From Bradyrhizobiaceae bacterium (GTDB lineage: Bacteria; Pseudomonadota; Alphaproteobacteria; Rhizobiales; Xanthobacteraceae), in NCBI GenBank assembly GCA_003963145.1, contig RXJJ01000013.1, positions 89,108 through 138,805 on the forward strand: a stretch of 49,698 nt of DNA, given 5' to 3'. The position numbers and the translations under genes were made by a program. The notes under the pieces were generated by a model that was not told where the DNA came from, ran no database searches, and saw nothing but the letters and a program-made list of their open reading frames with translations. Positions 8,888 to 17,587 of this stretch are shown piece by piece. Numbering within the stretch: the first letter of the stretch is position 1; every line of letters begins with the position of its first letter.

Positions 8888-8936
8888 TTGTGCATCGCAA
8901 CATAAACTTGACTTGTTTTGTGCAATGCAGTATCAA
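8888..8936 (+). promoter_or_regulatory. phasin promoter with two TGCA-type operator repeats
   Basis: A sigma-70-like promoter can be read as TTGACT (8908-8913), a 17-base spacer and TATCAA (8931-8936), 65 bp before the phasin start. Two near-identical 12-mers, TTGTGCATCGCA (8888-8899) and TTGTGCAATGCA (8918-8929), lie exactly 30 bp apart. One is upstream of the -35 box and one is in the spacer. PhaR-type repressors of polyhydroxyalkanoate genes bind TGC-rich sites in phasin promoters, so this is a likely PhaR operator. Binding itself is inferred. Confidence 0.6.
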
Positions 8937-9001
8937 TCCGGGGTGGTCAGGAGCCGGGCACCTCCCGGCATGTAAGACTTCAGTCTGGGAAAGGATGACC
9001 G

Positions 9002-9346
9002 ATGTTCAAAGTTGAAGACTTTCAGGTGCAGAGCAAAGAGCAACTCGACGCGGCGATCGCTTCGGCGAAGACCTTTTCGTCCGGCGTTCAGGCGCTCGCT
9101 ACCGCTTACGGCGATTACTCCAAGAAGTCGTTTGAAGACACCAAGTCCTATGTCGAAAAGCTCGCCAGCGTGAAGTCGCTCGACAAGGCAATCGAACTGC
9201 AGACCGAATTCGCCAAGTCGGCTTACGAAACCTTCGTCGCCGAGTCGCAGAAGATCGGTGAACTCTATTCCGACCTCGCCAAGCAGACCTACAAGCCGTT
9301 CGAAGGCCTGGTCGCCAAGTACACCCCGCCGGTTCCGACGCACTGA
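9002..9346 (+). CDS. phasin family protein
   Basis: A 114-residue, mostly helical amphipathic protein of the phasin family. Phasins coat polyhydroxyalkanoate granules in the cytosol and control their size and number. The pattern MFKVEDFQVQSKEQLDAAI, a long helix of alternating charged and hydrophobic residues and a short C-terminal tail ending in PPVPTH matches short rhizobial phasins. AAGGA sits a few bases before the ATG. It has its own promoter with PhaR-like repeats and a strong terminator, so it is a single-gene unit. The phaC, phaA, phaB and phaR genes are not in this window. Confidence 0.92.
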   Translation: MFKVEDFQVQSKEQLDAAIASAKTFSSGVQALATAYGDYSKKSFEDTKSYVEKLASVKSLDKAIELQTEFAKSAYETFVAESQKIGELYSDLAKQTYKPFEGLVAKYTPPVPTH

Positions 9347-9372
9347 TTTGTTCTATTCAAATCTGAAAATGA

Positions 9373-9399
9373 AAAGCCCGGCTTACGCCGGGCTTTTTT
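9373..9399. terminator. intrinsic terminator between phasin and tadG-like gene
   Basis: A perfect 10-bp stem (9373-9382 with 9387-9396), a TTAC loop and a run of six T (9394-9399) on the plus strand, 27 bases past the phasin stop. The minus strand also has a T-rich flank, so it may also stop the converging gene that ends at 9421. Confidence 0.93.
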
Positions 9400-9420
9400 G
9401 TGTTCGGGGAAGCCGCGCGC

Positions 9421-11034
9421 TCACTGAGTGATGCGCAGTTTCGCAAGCTGCGTGCCGATCGAATCGAACGTCGTAATGATCTGATTTGCGGTCGTCAGCA
9501 TGAAGAACTTGCTGGGATCGGATGCGCAGTACTGCAGCACGCTCGATGTCGGATCGCTGCCCGTGTTCACCTGGATGGTATAGATCGTGTACAGGGAATT
9601 GCCGTTGGAATCCTTCACAGCCTTGATGTTGTCGCACAGCTTCTGCTGGCGTGCGTCGATGCAGGGAGAACCCGAGCAGGTGCTTTGTGTGTTGCCGTTG
9701 CCATAGCTCGGCCAGCGATCCTGCGTATTCAAGCCGTCGGACAGCAGGATGATGACGTGGCTCCACTGGTAGTTCGAGTCCTCCGCCGGCGCGTTCAGAG
9801 GATTGGCCTGGATCAGCGACAGCCAGCCCCATGCCATGCCGATGGCCTGGTTGGTGCCGCCGTTCGGCTGCATCGCCGCGATCGCGTTTTTCAGCGATGT
9901 CCAGTCAGAGCTGAGAGGCATGACGGAGGCCGGGCACGCTGAATATTGCTCGGCTGGAAACAGCGTGCTGGAATTTGAGCTGTCCGGCGCGGTCTTGGCG
10001 ATATCGTAATCCTGATCGCGGTCGGTCACGCAGCCGTTCCATTTCGAATGACTTGAAGGCGTCCAGACGGCGTTGGTCCACACACCCGCTGTCCATACAC
10101 CTGTCGTCCAAGTGCCACCATTTTTGGTGCATTTGCTCTGCGTCGTGTTGCTGCTCGGAGACTTGGAGCATACGCCTGCTGACTGGCAGTCGCTTTGGGT
10201 GGAGTAGCCCGAAATCGAACAGCTACCTGCGGAGGTGCAGGAACTCTGCGTGCTCTTGCTGGAGATGCTGCAGGAGCCCTGCGCCTGACAGGTGCTTTTG
10301 GTCGTGTACCCCGACTTGCTGCAGGAACCGTTATTCTCGTCCCAGGTGTCGCTCTGGCCGGACCATTTGACCCAGAACTGCTGATAATTGCTGCTGCCCA
10401 CATTCACATCCTTCGCGAACGGGACCAGCGAGATCATGACGTCGCCGGAGTTCGTGGCGGTGGCGCTCAGCTGAGTGACGAGGTTGGTGGCGGCCGTGCG
10501 CAAAGCGCCGATCTTGCCGCTGTCCGACATCGATCCGGTGTTGTCGAGCGCGAGGGCCACGCGCAGTTTTGTCGATCCCCATTTGGTGGTGGTGGCGCCG
10601 TTGAGATTGATCTGATTGAACTGGCTGCCCAGAACTTTCATGAAGTCGGTCTGAATGGCGGAGTTCGCGGTCAGGATAATGCTGGAACCGCCGCCCGTAT
10701 TGGCGCTGTAGACAGCGGTGAAATTGCTCACAGGCGCTTCGGCGCTGTGGGTGTAGAGCGCATTGAAATATTGCTGAGCCCTTGTCTGGATCTGGCTGGC
10801 TGTAAGGCCTGCGGCGTCCTTCGAGATCATCAGCGCCGTGGTATCGAGCGCTGTTTGCAGGGCGGTGCGGGCATTGTTTGCGCGTGCATAATCGACGGCC
10901 GCGCCGACCAGGCCGAGCATGGGCAATAACGTGATCGCGAAAATGACCGCGACGTTGCCGCGTTTGTCGCGGCCAAAGCGTGCAAGCAGCCTTTGCAGGC
11001 CTGAAACCTGATTGAAAATTCTGAAGCTGCTCAT
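9421..11034 (-). CDS. TadE/TadG-like pilus-associated protein with VWA domain and Cys-rich repeat insert
   Basis: A 537-residue protein starting at MSSFRIFNQ. Residues 25-51 form a TadE/G-type segment (RGNVAVIFAITLLPMLG) that anchors it in the inner membrane with the rest outside. A VWA domain follows, with MIDAS motif DNTGS (164-168), a later GGTNQ threonine and LLSDGLN. Inserted in the VWA domain is a cysteine array: C238, 249, 255, 266, 272, 283, 289 and 302. It follows a 17-residue period (C-x10-C-x5-C) and is then followed by three VWT pentapeptides. The family belongs with Flp/Tad pilus systems, but no other tad gene is nearby. An in-frame extension to 11172 exists; I chose the ATG with GGTGAGG just upstream. 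Confidence 0.85.
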   Translation of the reverse strand: MSSFRIFNQVSGLQRLLARFGRDKRGNVAVIFAITLLPMLGLVGAAVDYARANNARTALQTALDTTALMISKDAAGLTASQIQTRAQQYFNALYTHSAEAPVSNFTAVYSANTGGGSSIILTANSAIQTDFMKVLGSQFNQINLNGATTTKWGSTKLRVALALDNTGSMSDSGKIGALRTAATNLVTQLSATATNSGDVMISLVPFAKDVNVGSSNYQQFWVKWSGQSDTWDENNGSCSKSGYTTKSTCQAQGSCSISSKSTQSSCTSAGSCSISGYSTQSDCQSAGVCSKSPSSNTTQSKCTKNGGTWTTGVWTAGVWTNAVWTPSSHSKWNGCVTDRDQDYDIAKTAPDSSNSSTLFPAEQYSACPASVMPLSSDWTSLKNAIAAMQPNGGTNQAIGMAWGWLSLIQANPLNAPAEDSNYQWSHVIILLSDGLNTQDRWPSYGNGNTQSTCSGSPCIDARQQKLCDNIKAVKDSNGNSLYTIYTIQVNTGSDPTSSVLQYCASDPSKFFMLTTANQIITTFDSIGTQLAKLRITQ

Positions 11035-11433
11035 GGCCTCACCGCACCTTTGACAATGTGGAACTTTGCTTATGTGCGGCAGGTGAAGAGGTAGTAAAAT
11101 GATCCTCAGAAAGAGGGACGTATTGGCAAAACAGGCTTTTGCGCCCGTTTTAGGCTGATTTATCGTCAACAAAACGTTTTCCGGATTGAAGAAAAAGCGG
11201 CCGTTACGACATAAGCCGCCATTAACCGCATCCGCACATGCCCATCACGTGCTCCGCGGGGCGGGAGCGGCGGCGCAATGTCATGGATGGTGTCATGTGA
11301 CAGATGGCGAATTTCTCAAATCATGCGCGTTTTGGACCTATTTTAAGCTGGCCGACGCGCCTGTTTTCCTTGAGACTTGAGAAGGGGACCGGATTCCCGT
11401 TCTTGCGGCGAAGCCCGGTCCGACCCATATTCT

Positions 11434-11447
11434 GGTTAACGATAACC
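11434..11447. promoter_or_regulatory. GGTTA-N4-TAACC inverted repeat upstream of clpS
   Basis: A perfect 5-bp inverted repeat with a 4-base centre lies 10 bases before the proposed clpS start. It could be an operator or a hairpin over the initiation region. The 423-bp gap (11035-11457) between the divergent tadG-like and clpS genes contains no gene that I can support and should hold both promoters. Confidence 0.3.
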
Positions 11448-11457
11448 CGCTGTTCGC

Positions 11458-11913
11458 ATGCAGAATCGGAGCGGCGGTCCACGGACATCCGACGCGCGAG
11501 CCATGCTTGAAGTGCCTTCAGATAAAGAGCCGACCATCCAAACGGCCAAAGTGATTGATGTCGCCGGTTTAACAGTCCGGCTGGCGAAGGGAGACGAGCG
11601 CGGAGGAGCTCCGGGCGGCCCTACATCTTCGGTCATCACGAGGACCAAGCCGAAAACCAAGCGGCCGAGTCTGTATCGCGTGCTGATCCTGAACGATGAT
11701 TATACCCCGATGGAATTCGTCGTGCATATTCTGGAGAAGTTTTTCCAGAAGGATGTCGAGGCCGCGACCCAGATCATGCTGCATGTTCATCATCACGGTA
11801 TCGGTGAGTGCGGCGTGTTCACTTACGAGATCGCCGAGACCAAAGTGACGCAGGTGATGGATTTTGCGCGCAAGCATCAACACCCTTTGCAATGCGTGAT
11901 GGAAAAGAAGTAG
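11458..11913 (+). CDS. clpS: ATP-dependent Clp protease adaptor ClpS
   Basis: Adaptor that binds N-degron substrates (N-terminal Leu, Phe, Tyr or Trp) and hands them to ClpAP. The ClpS core occupies about residues 70-150. The signature [15 protein letters not shown] is at about 77-91, and the CVMEKK ending is typical. Most ClpS proteins have about 100-120 residues; this reading frame has 151, with a poorly ordered N-terminal extension of about 65. No good ribosome site precedes the ATG at 11458, and the ATG at 11503 is an alternative start. The clpA gene follows 122 bp downstream on the same strand, the standard pairing. ClpP is elsewhere. Confidence 0.93.
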   Translation: MQNRSGGPRTSDARAMLEVPSDKEPTIQTAKVIDVAGLTVRLAKGDERGGAPGGPTSSVITRTKPKTKRPSLYRVLILNDDYTPMEFVVHILEKFFQKDVEAATQIMLHVHHHGIGECGVFTYEIAETKVTQVMDFARKHQHPLQCVMEKK

Positions 11914-12035
11914 GCTTGGAGTCGCCGAACTGGAACCGAGAACAGGGAAGAAACAAATACGCCGGCCAATTGGCCAGAGACTTGCATGGCAACATGCATC
12001 GAAATTGAAAGTGGCGGGGGCCATAAGGGACGCGA

Positions 12036-14426
12036 ATGCCGACTTTTTCCCAAAACCTTGAACAATCCCTGCACCGCGCGCTCGCTGTCGCGAATGAGCG
12101 GCATCATCAATATGCAACGCTTGAGCATCTTCTGCTCTCCCTGATCGATGATTCAGACGCCGCCGCCGTGATGCGGGCCTGCAGCGTCGATCTCGACAAG
12201 TTGCGCGCCAGCCTGGTCAACTATCTCGAAACCGAATTTGAGAACCTGATCGCGGACAGTGGCGACGACGCCAAGCCGACGGCGGGTTTCCAGCGCGTGG
12301 TTCAGCGCGCGGTGATTCATGTCCAGTCGTCTGGCCGCGAGGAGGTGACCGGCGCGAATGTGCTGATTGCGATTTTCGCCGAGCGGGAAAGTCACGCCGC
12401 CTATTTCCTGCAGGAGCAGGATATGACGCGCTACGACGCGGTCAATTACATCAGCCATGGCATCGCCAAGCGTCCCGGGGTGTCCGAGGCGCGGCCGGTG
12501 CGCGGCGTGGATGACGAGGCCGACACCAAGGGCGGCGATGACGCCAAGAAAAAGGGCGAGGCGCTCGAGACCTATTGCGTCAATCTCAACAAGAAGGCGC
12601 GAGAGGGCAAGATCGATCCGGTGATCGGCCGCAACGCCGAGATCAATCGCGCGATTCAGGTGCTCTGCCGCCGGCAGAAGAACAATCCGCTGTTCGTCGG
12701 CGAAGCCGGCGTCGGCAAGACCGCAATCGCCGAAGGCCTTGCCAAGCGTATTGTCGACAGCGATGTGCCCGAGGTTCTTGCCGCTGCCACCGTTTTCTCG
12801 CTCGATATGGGAACGCTGCTGGCGGGAACCCGCTATCGCGGTGATTTCGAGGAGCGGCTGAAACAGGTCATCAAGGAACTCGAATCGCACCCGAATGCGA
12901 TTCTGTTCATTGACGAAATTCACACGGTGATCGGTGCTGGCGCGACATCCGGCGGCGCGATGGATGCGTCAAATCTCCTGAAGCCCGCACTGGCTTCGGG
13001 CGCGATCCGCTGCATGGGTTCGACCACCTACAAGGAATATCGCCAGCATTTCGAGAAGGACCGCGCGCTGGTGCGCCGCTTCCAGAAAATCGACGTCAAC
13101 GAGCCGTCGGTTGAGGATGCGACCGCGATCCTCAAGGGCCTCAAGCCGTATTTCGAGGACTATCACAAGCTGAAATACACCAACGAGGCCATCGAGGCGG
13201 CGGTGAACCTGTCCGCGCGCTACATTCACGACCGCAAGCTGCCCGACAAGGCGATCGACGTGATCGACGAATCCGGCGCGGCGCAGATGCTGGTTCCCGA
13301 GAACAAGCGCAAGAAGACCATCGGTATCAAGGAAATCGAAACGACCATCGCAACCATGGCGCGGATTCCGCCCAAGAGCGTGTCGAAGGACGATGCCGAG
13401 GTGCTCAAGCATCTGGAAGGCACCCTCAAGCGCACGGTGTTCGGCCAGGACAAGGCGATCGAGTCGCTCGCGGCGTCGATCAAGCTCGCCCGCGCGGGCC
13501 TGCGCGAGCCGGAGAAGCCGATCGGCTGCTATCTGTTCTCGGGCCCGACCGGCGTCGGCAAGACCGAGGTGGCGAAGCAGCTCGCGGCCTCGCTTGGCGT
13601 CGAACTGCTGCGCTTCGACATGTCCGAATACATGGAGCGGCACACGGTGTCGCGCCTGATCGGCGCGCCTCCCGGCTATGTCGGGTTCGATCAGGGCGGT
13701 CTGCTCACCGATGGCGTGGACCAGCACCCGCATTGCGTGGTGCTGCTCGACGAAATCGAGAAGGCGCATCCGGATCTCTACAACGTGCTGCTGCAGATCA
13801 TGGATCACGGCAAGCTGACCGACCACAACGGCAAGCAGGTCAACTTCCGCAACGTCATCCTGATCATGACGACCAATGCGGGTGCGGCCGACATGGCCAA
13901 GGCCGCGTTCGGCTTCACCCGCAGCAAGCGCGAGGGTGAGGATCAGGAGGCGATCAACCGGCAGTTCGCGCCTGAATTCCGAAACCGTCTCGACGCCATC
14001 GTGTCGTTCGGCCATCTCAACACCGATGTCATCGGCATGGTGGTCGAGAAGTTCGTGATGCAGCTCGAGGCGCAGCTCGCGGATCGCGATGTCACCATCG
14101 AGCTGTCCGAGCCGGCCAAGGCATGGCTGGTGAAGGAAGGCTATGACGAGCAGATGGGTGCGCGCCCGATGGGCCGCGTGATCCAGGAATACGTCAAGAA
14201 GCCGCTGGCGGACGAGGTGCTGTTCGGCAAGCTCAAGGGCGGCGGCCATGTCCGCGTCATCCTCGTCAAGGACGAGGCGAATGCGGACAAGGAAAAGATC
14301 GGCTTCGAATTTGTCGAAGGGCCGGTTACTCCCAAGCCGGAGAAGCTGCCTGGTGCCCGCAAGCGCAAGCCGAGAGGCGATGCGGGACCGAAGCGTCCGG
14401 CCAAGGAGCCGCTTCTGAAAGTGTGA
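12036..14426 (+). CDS. clpA: ATP-dependent Clp protease ATP-binding subunit ClpA
   Basis: A 796-residue AAA+ unfoldase that feeds substrates to ClpP. Residues 1-145 are the ClpS-binding N domain (two Clp repeats). The first AAA module has Walker A GEAGVGKT at 222-229 and Walker [10 protein letters not shown]. The second has Walker A GPTGVGKT at 503-510 and Walker [14 protein letters not shown]. There is no ClpB-type coiled-coil middle domain, which identifies ClpA. The 40-residue C-terminal tail is basic and Pro/Lys-rich. clpS is immediately upstream and a strong terminator follows, so clpS-clpA is probably one unit. Confidence 0.97.
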   Translation: MPTFSQNLEQSLHRALAVANERHHQYATLEHLLLSLIDDSDAAAVMRACSVDLDKLRASLVNYLETEFENLIADSGDDAKPTAGFQRVVQRAVIHVQSSGREEVTGANVLIAIFAERESHAAYFLQEQDMTRYDAVNYISHGIAKRPGVSEARPVRGVDDEADTKGGDDAKKKGEALETYCVNLNKKAREGKIDPVIGRNAEINRAIQVLCRRQKNNPLFVGEAGVGKTAIAEGLAKRIVDSDVPEVLAAATVFSLDMGTLLAGTRYRGDFEERLKQVIKELESHPNAILFIDEIHTVIGAGATSGGAMDASNLLKPALASGAIRCMGSTTYKEYRQHFEKDRALVRRFQKIDVNEPSVEDATAILKGLKPYFEDYHKLKYTNEAIEAAVNLSARYIHDRKLPDKAIDVIDESGAAQMLVPENKRKKTIGIKEIETTIATMARIPPKSVSKDDAEVLKHLEGTLKRTVFGQDKAIESLAASIKLARAGLREPEKPIGCYLFSGPTGVGKTEVAKQLAASLGVELLRFDMSEYMERHTVSRLIGAPPGYVGFDQGGLLTDGVDQHPHCVVLLDEIEKAHPDLYNVLLQIMDHGKLTDHNGKQVNFRNVILIMTTNAGAADMAKAAFGFTRSKREGEDQEAINRQFAPEFRNRLDAIVSFGHLNTDVIGMVVEKFVMQLEAQLADRDVTIELSEPAKAWLVKEGYDEQMGARPMGRVIQEYVKKPLADEVLFGKLKGGGHVRVILVKDEANADKEKIGFEFVEGPVTPKPEKLPGARKRKPRGDAGPKRPAKEPLLKV

Positions 14427-14458
14427 ACTTTTGGGAGTTGAAATTGAAATACGATACG

Positions 14459-14486
14459 AAACGGCGGCCTCGAGGCTGCCGTTTTT
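14459..14486 (+). terminator. intrinsic terminator downstream of clpA
   Basis: An 11-bp stem with one G-T pair (14459-14469 with 14474-14484), a TCGA loop and five T on the plus strand (14482-14486). It starts 33 bases after the clpA stop codon. Confidence 0.85.
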
Positions 14487-14498
14487 GTTTCGGCACTC

Positions 14499-14690
14499 TC
14501 AGCGCCGTTTCAGCGCCTGAATCACCGCGTTGAATTTGGCGTTGATCGTGCCCGTCGAGGTTTTGGCAACGGCGGCGACCGCAAATGCGCCTGCCATCGT
14601 GACAAGCAGATATGGCAGGATCGTCAGCATGGCGATGCCGGTGCGGCGTGTGACGCGTCCGAGAAAAGTTTTGTGTTGAGGTTCAGGCAT
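14499..14690 (-). CDS. small single-pass membrane protein, 63 residues
   Basis: A short protein with a basic N-terminus (HKTFLGRVTRRTG), one membrane helix of about 25 residues (AMLTILPYLLVTMAGAFAV) and a short tail ending LKRR. I do not recognise a family. Three consecutive ATG codons start it (14696, 14693, 14690); the third is best spaced from GGCGGG. It converges on clpA, and its stop is only 13 bases from the clpA terminator. The membrane helix and basic flanks support a real protein; the function is unknown. Confidence 0.55.
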   Translation of the reverse strand: MPEPQHKTFLGRVTRRTGIAMLTILPYLLVTMAGAFAVAAVAKTSTGTINAKFNAVIQALKRR

Positions 14691-14845
14691 CATCATCCCG
14701 CCAGTGAATGGCTCCAGATTAGGAGAGGCGGGCGCGGGCGGAAACAGGGGGTTACGGAAAGGTCCTGTTAACCTAAACGCCGTGGTGCCGAGCTACGGTC
14801 GATTGGATCTCGGTTGACCTTCAATTGATCCGGAGCCGGGCGGGA

Positions 14846-15886
14846 ATGCGAATGTCGGGCGCACAGCTTTGCCTTTTTGTCGCGGGCGCATTGATCGCCG
14901 CTGTGCCTCTGCTCGTTGCTGCGCGCGCTGATGATGCTCCGTCGTCCGATGCGTCGCCGCCTGCTGGGGCGTTGCCCGCGCCGACAGAGCCACTGAAACC
15001 GTCCGCCGGGACTACGATCAGGGACGACAGCGCGAGCAAGAACGCTGCGGGTAATGATGCGAACGGGGACAAGGATTCCGATACCCGTGAGGCGATGTGC
15101 CTCATGATCGAGTCCGCCGCGACGGCGAACGATCTGCCGCTCGAATTTTTCGCCCGCGTGATCTGGCAGGAAAGCCGTTTTCAGCCCGACGCAGTGGGAC
15201 CGGTGACCCGCTCAGGCGAGCGCGCACAGGGTGTCGCGCAATTCATGCCGGGCACCGCGACCGAGCGCCGCCTGCTCAATCCCTTCGATCCGGTGCAGGC
15301 GCTGCCGAAGTCGGCGGAGTTCCTGAACGAGCTGCGCGGGCAGTTCGGCAATCTCGGTCTTGCAGCCGCCGCCTACAATGCAGGGCCGCGCCGGGTGCAG
15401 GAATGGCTCAACGGGATCGGCTACATGCCGGGCGAGACGCGCAATTATGTGTATGCCATCACCGGCACCAGCGTCGATGAATGGGCGCGGGCGGGGCGCA
15501 ATGGCGCGGTCAGGGAACGGCCCCGACCGCAAGGGTGCCGCGAACTCATGGCGCTGCTGCGCCGCGCGCCCAATCCGTTCGTCGCCGAACTCGAGCAGCG
15601 CGTGCGAATTGTCGCCGCCGCGCCATGGGGCGTTCAGCTTGCGGCGGGCTTCTCGCGCGAGAAGGCGCTGGCGATGTATGCCCGTGCGATGCAGCGGCTG
15701 AACTCCGTCATCGGCGACCGCGATCCGAGCATTTTGACGTCTGTGCAGCGCAGCCGCGGCATGCATGCGTTCTACCAGGTCAGGCTGGGCGCGGATACGC
15801 GCGAGGAGGCCAACGGTCTGTGCGGTAAAATCCAGAAGATCGGCGGTGCCTGCATGGTTCTGCGGAATACGAATGCCAGAAATTAG
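14846..15886 (+). CDS. lytic murein transglycosylase (SLT domain) with SPOR-like C-terminus
   Basis: A periplasmic enzyme of about 346 residues that cleaves the MurNAc-GlcNAc bond of peptidoglycan to give 1,6-anhydroMurNAc. A signal peptide (about residues 6-28, ending ARADD) is followed by a disordered Pro/Ser/Asp-rich region to about 80. The SLT domain begins near 90, with catalytic Glu109 in IWQES, then the GVAQFMPGTA and AAAYNAGP motifs typical of family 1 transglycosylases. The last 35 residues (FYQVRLGADTREEANGLC) resemble a SPOR domain. The start could also be ATG 14852 or TTG 14825. It stands alone on the plus strand. Confidence 0.92.
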   Translation: MRMSGAQLCLFVAGALIAAVPLLVAARADDAPSSDASPPAGALPAPTEPLKPSAGTTIRDDSASKNAAGNDANGDKDSDTREAMCLMIESAATANDLPLEFFARVIWQESRFQPDAVGPVTRSGERAQGVAQFMPGTATERRLLNPFDPVQALPKSAEFLNELRGQFGNLGLAAAAYNAGPRRVQEWLNGIGYMPGETRNYVYAITGTSVDEWARAGRNGAVRERPRPQGCRELMALLRRAPNPFVAELEQRVRIVAAAPWGVQLAAGFSREKALAMYARAMQRLNSVIGDRDPSILTSVQRSRGMHAFYQVRLGADTREEANGLCGKIQKIGGACMVLRNTNARN

Positions 15887-15972
15887 TTGTGCGCGGGACC
15901 GGCGGGTTTAATTCGCTTGACTGATTTGCGATTTCACGTGACCTCAAGATACATTTCCCTCCAGAGTCGTCC

Positions 15973-16740
15973 GTGCCCAATTTTTTCATCAGTGCACCCG
16001 ATGTCGAGCAGCATCCGTTCGCATATGGCATTTACAATGCGGCGACGTCGCTGCTTGCCGCGGCGCTGTTCGCCAATTTCATCGGTCTTGGCGCTCTGGC
16101 GCACGATGCAGGTTTCAGCCTCGGCTGGGTGCTCGCCAGCACGGCATTCGTCTGGGCCGCGCCGGCACAGATCGTGCTGATTTCCAGCATCCATGCGGGC
16201 GCCAGTATTCTCGAGGCGGCGGTTGCGGTGACGCTGAGCGCGGTGCGTCTGCTTCCCATGGTCATCGGTCTACTGCCGATGATGCGAATGCCGAAAACAA
16301 AGACCTACGAACTTCTTTTGCCCGCGCATTTCACCGCCGTGACGTTCTGGGTCGAGTCCTATCGTCTTCTGGTCGGCGTGCCGCGCGAGCGGCGCATCGT
16401 GTTCGCCAACGGGCTGGGCACGGGGTTCATCTCGATCTCGCTGGTGGCGACCGCGCTCGGCTATGTGCTGGCCGGGCGATTGCCGCCGCTGTTCGCCGCC
16501 GGCGTGCTGGCGCTGACGCCGCTGGTCTTCCTGCTGTCGACGGCCCATAACGGAACGCGTTTCGTCGATCGCGCGGGACTGATCAGCGGCCTCATTCTCT
16601 ATCCGCTGGTCGCGATCGTTCTTCATACCGGCGTCGATATTCTGGTCAGCGGCCTTGCGGCGGGGACACTGACCTACGTTCTGCATCGCTACCGGCGTCG
16701 CAGGCGTGTCGACCCGCTGGACGAACTGACCGATGAGTAA
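15973..16740 (+). CDS. azlC: AzlC family branched-chain amino acid exporter, large subunit
   Basis: A 255-residue multi-pass inner membrane protein of the AzlC (LIV-E) family, which with AzlD exports branched-chain amino acids and related compounds. Six or more hydrophobic segments are visible. The family pattern is in the first helices (FANFIGLGALAHDAGFS, then STAFVWAAPAQIVL). The start must be GTG at 15973, because no in-frame ATG precedes the conserved region. The last codons overlap azlD by 8 bases, so translation is coupled. The exact substrate cannot be read from sequence. Confidence 0.92.
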   Translation: MPNFFISAPDVEQHPFAYGIYNAATSLLAAALFANFIGLGALAHDAGFSLGWVLASTAFVWAAPAQIVLISSIHAGASILEAAVAVTLSAVRLLPMVIGLLPMMRMPKTKTYELLLPAHFTAVTFWVESYRLLVGVPRERRIVFANGLGTGFISISLVATALGYVLAGRLPPLFAAGVLALTPLVFLLSTAHNGTRFVDRAGLISGLILYPLVAIVLHTGVDILVSGLAAGTLTYVLHRYRRRRRVDPLDELTDE

Positions 16741-17077
16741 TTTCATTGGCGACTGGAACGCACTGCTGATCCTGCTTCTGGCGGGTGTGCTGCCAAACGA
16801 GATCTGGCGTGTGATCGGCCTTTTGATCGGCAAACGCATCCGCGAGGATTCGGAACTTCTCGTCTGGGTGCGCGCGGTGGCAACCGCAATTCTGGCAGGC
16901 GTGATTGTGCAGATTTTACTGGTGCCGCCGGGCGCGCTCGCGCTGGTCCCGCCGCTCATCCGCTATACGTCGCTGCCGGTCGGCTTCGCGGCTTATCTGG
17001 CTGCCAGAAAATCCGTTCCGGTGGGCGTTATCGTCGGCGACATCTATGTCGTCGCCTGGACGTGGTGGATGATCTGA
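16733..17077 (+). CDS. azlD: AzlD family small subunit of the branched-chain amino acid exporter
   Basis: A 114-residue membrane protein with three to four helices that matches the AzlD family in size, hydrophobicity and position. It contains LLAGVLPNEIWRVIGLLIG and a C-terminal segment ending TWWMI. It forms the small partner of AzlC. The ATG lies in the sequence ATGAGTAA that also contains the azlC stop codon, giving an 8-base overlap and tight coupling. It converges on the HIT gene, with 3 bases between the stop codons. Confidence 0.9.
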   Translation: MSNFIGDWNALLILLLAGVLPNEIWRVIGLLIGKRIREDSELLVWVRAVATAILAGVIVQILLVPPGALALVPPLIRYTSLPVGFAAYLAARKSVPVGVIVGDIYVVAWTWWMI

Positions 17078-17080
17078 ACG

Positions 17081-17506
17081 CTAGTCCTGCAGCGCCGCGA
17101 TTAGCCGGGTGGCATGATCTTCCAGCACTTTCAAATCTTCCTTGCGGCTGGCGGGCGGCAGAAGGTCTACACCGGTAAAACGCGGCAGCACGTGGATGTG
17201 CAGGTGGAAGACGGTCTGGCCGGCGGCCGGTTCGCTGAATTGCTCTAGGGTAATGCCATGCGCGTCGAAGGCCTTTTTCGCGGCGTTGGCGACCTTGTGG
17301 GTCACGCGCGCGACCTCGGCGAAATCATCCGGCTTGATATCGAGGATATTTCGCGCCGCCACTTTCGGAATCACCAGCGCATGGCCGATGGTGCGGGGCA
17401 TGATGTCGAGGAAGGACAATGTCCTGTCCGTTTCATACACCTTGTAGCAGGGAAATTCGCCGCGCAGGATTTTTGCGAAAATATTGTCCTTGTCGTAGGC
17501 GGTCAT
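17081..17506 (-). CDS. HIT family hydrolase
   Basis: A 141-residue histidine-triad protein. The active-site motif HLHIHVLPRF (His-phi-His-phi-His) is near the C-terminal third. MPRTIGHALVIPK and the early IFAKILRGEFPC segment are classical for bacterial HinT-like proteins. These enzymes cleave nucleoside phosphoramidates and related AMP conjugates in the cytosol. I chose ATG 17506 because GGGAGAG is 4 bases upstream; the in-frame extension to 17563 lacks such a signal. It follows the FUSC gene on the same strand after about 80 bp. Confidence 0.93.
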   Translation of the reverse strand: MTAYDKDNIFAKILRGEFPCYKVYETDRTLSFLDIMPRTIGHALVIPKVAARNILDIKPDDFAEVARVTHKVANAAKKAFDAHGITLEQFSEPAAGQTVFHLHIHVLPRFTGVDLLPPASRKEDLKVLEDHATRLIAALQD

Positions 17507-17587
17507 GAAACTCTCCCGGCAAAATTGACGCCGCACCATCGCCGCGAGGGCTGGCGCGGTCAAGACGCTTTGCGGCCACGCCCTCGC

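Noticed and set aside
12969-14249. 426-residue minus-strand reading frame inside clpA
   Set aside because: It is the antisense shadow of a high-GC gene: Arg/His/Asp-rich composition, no domain and no initiation signal, while clpA on the plus strand is certain.
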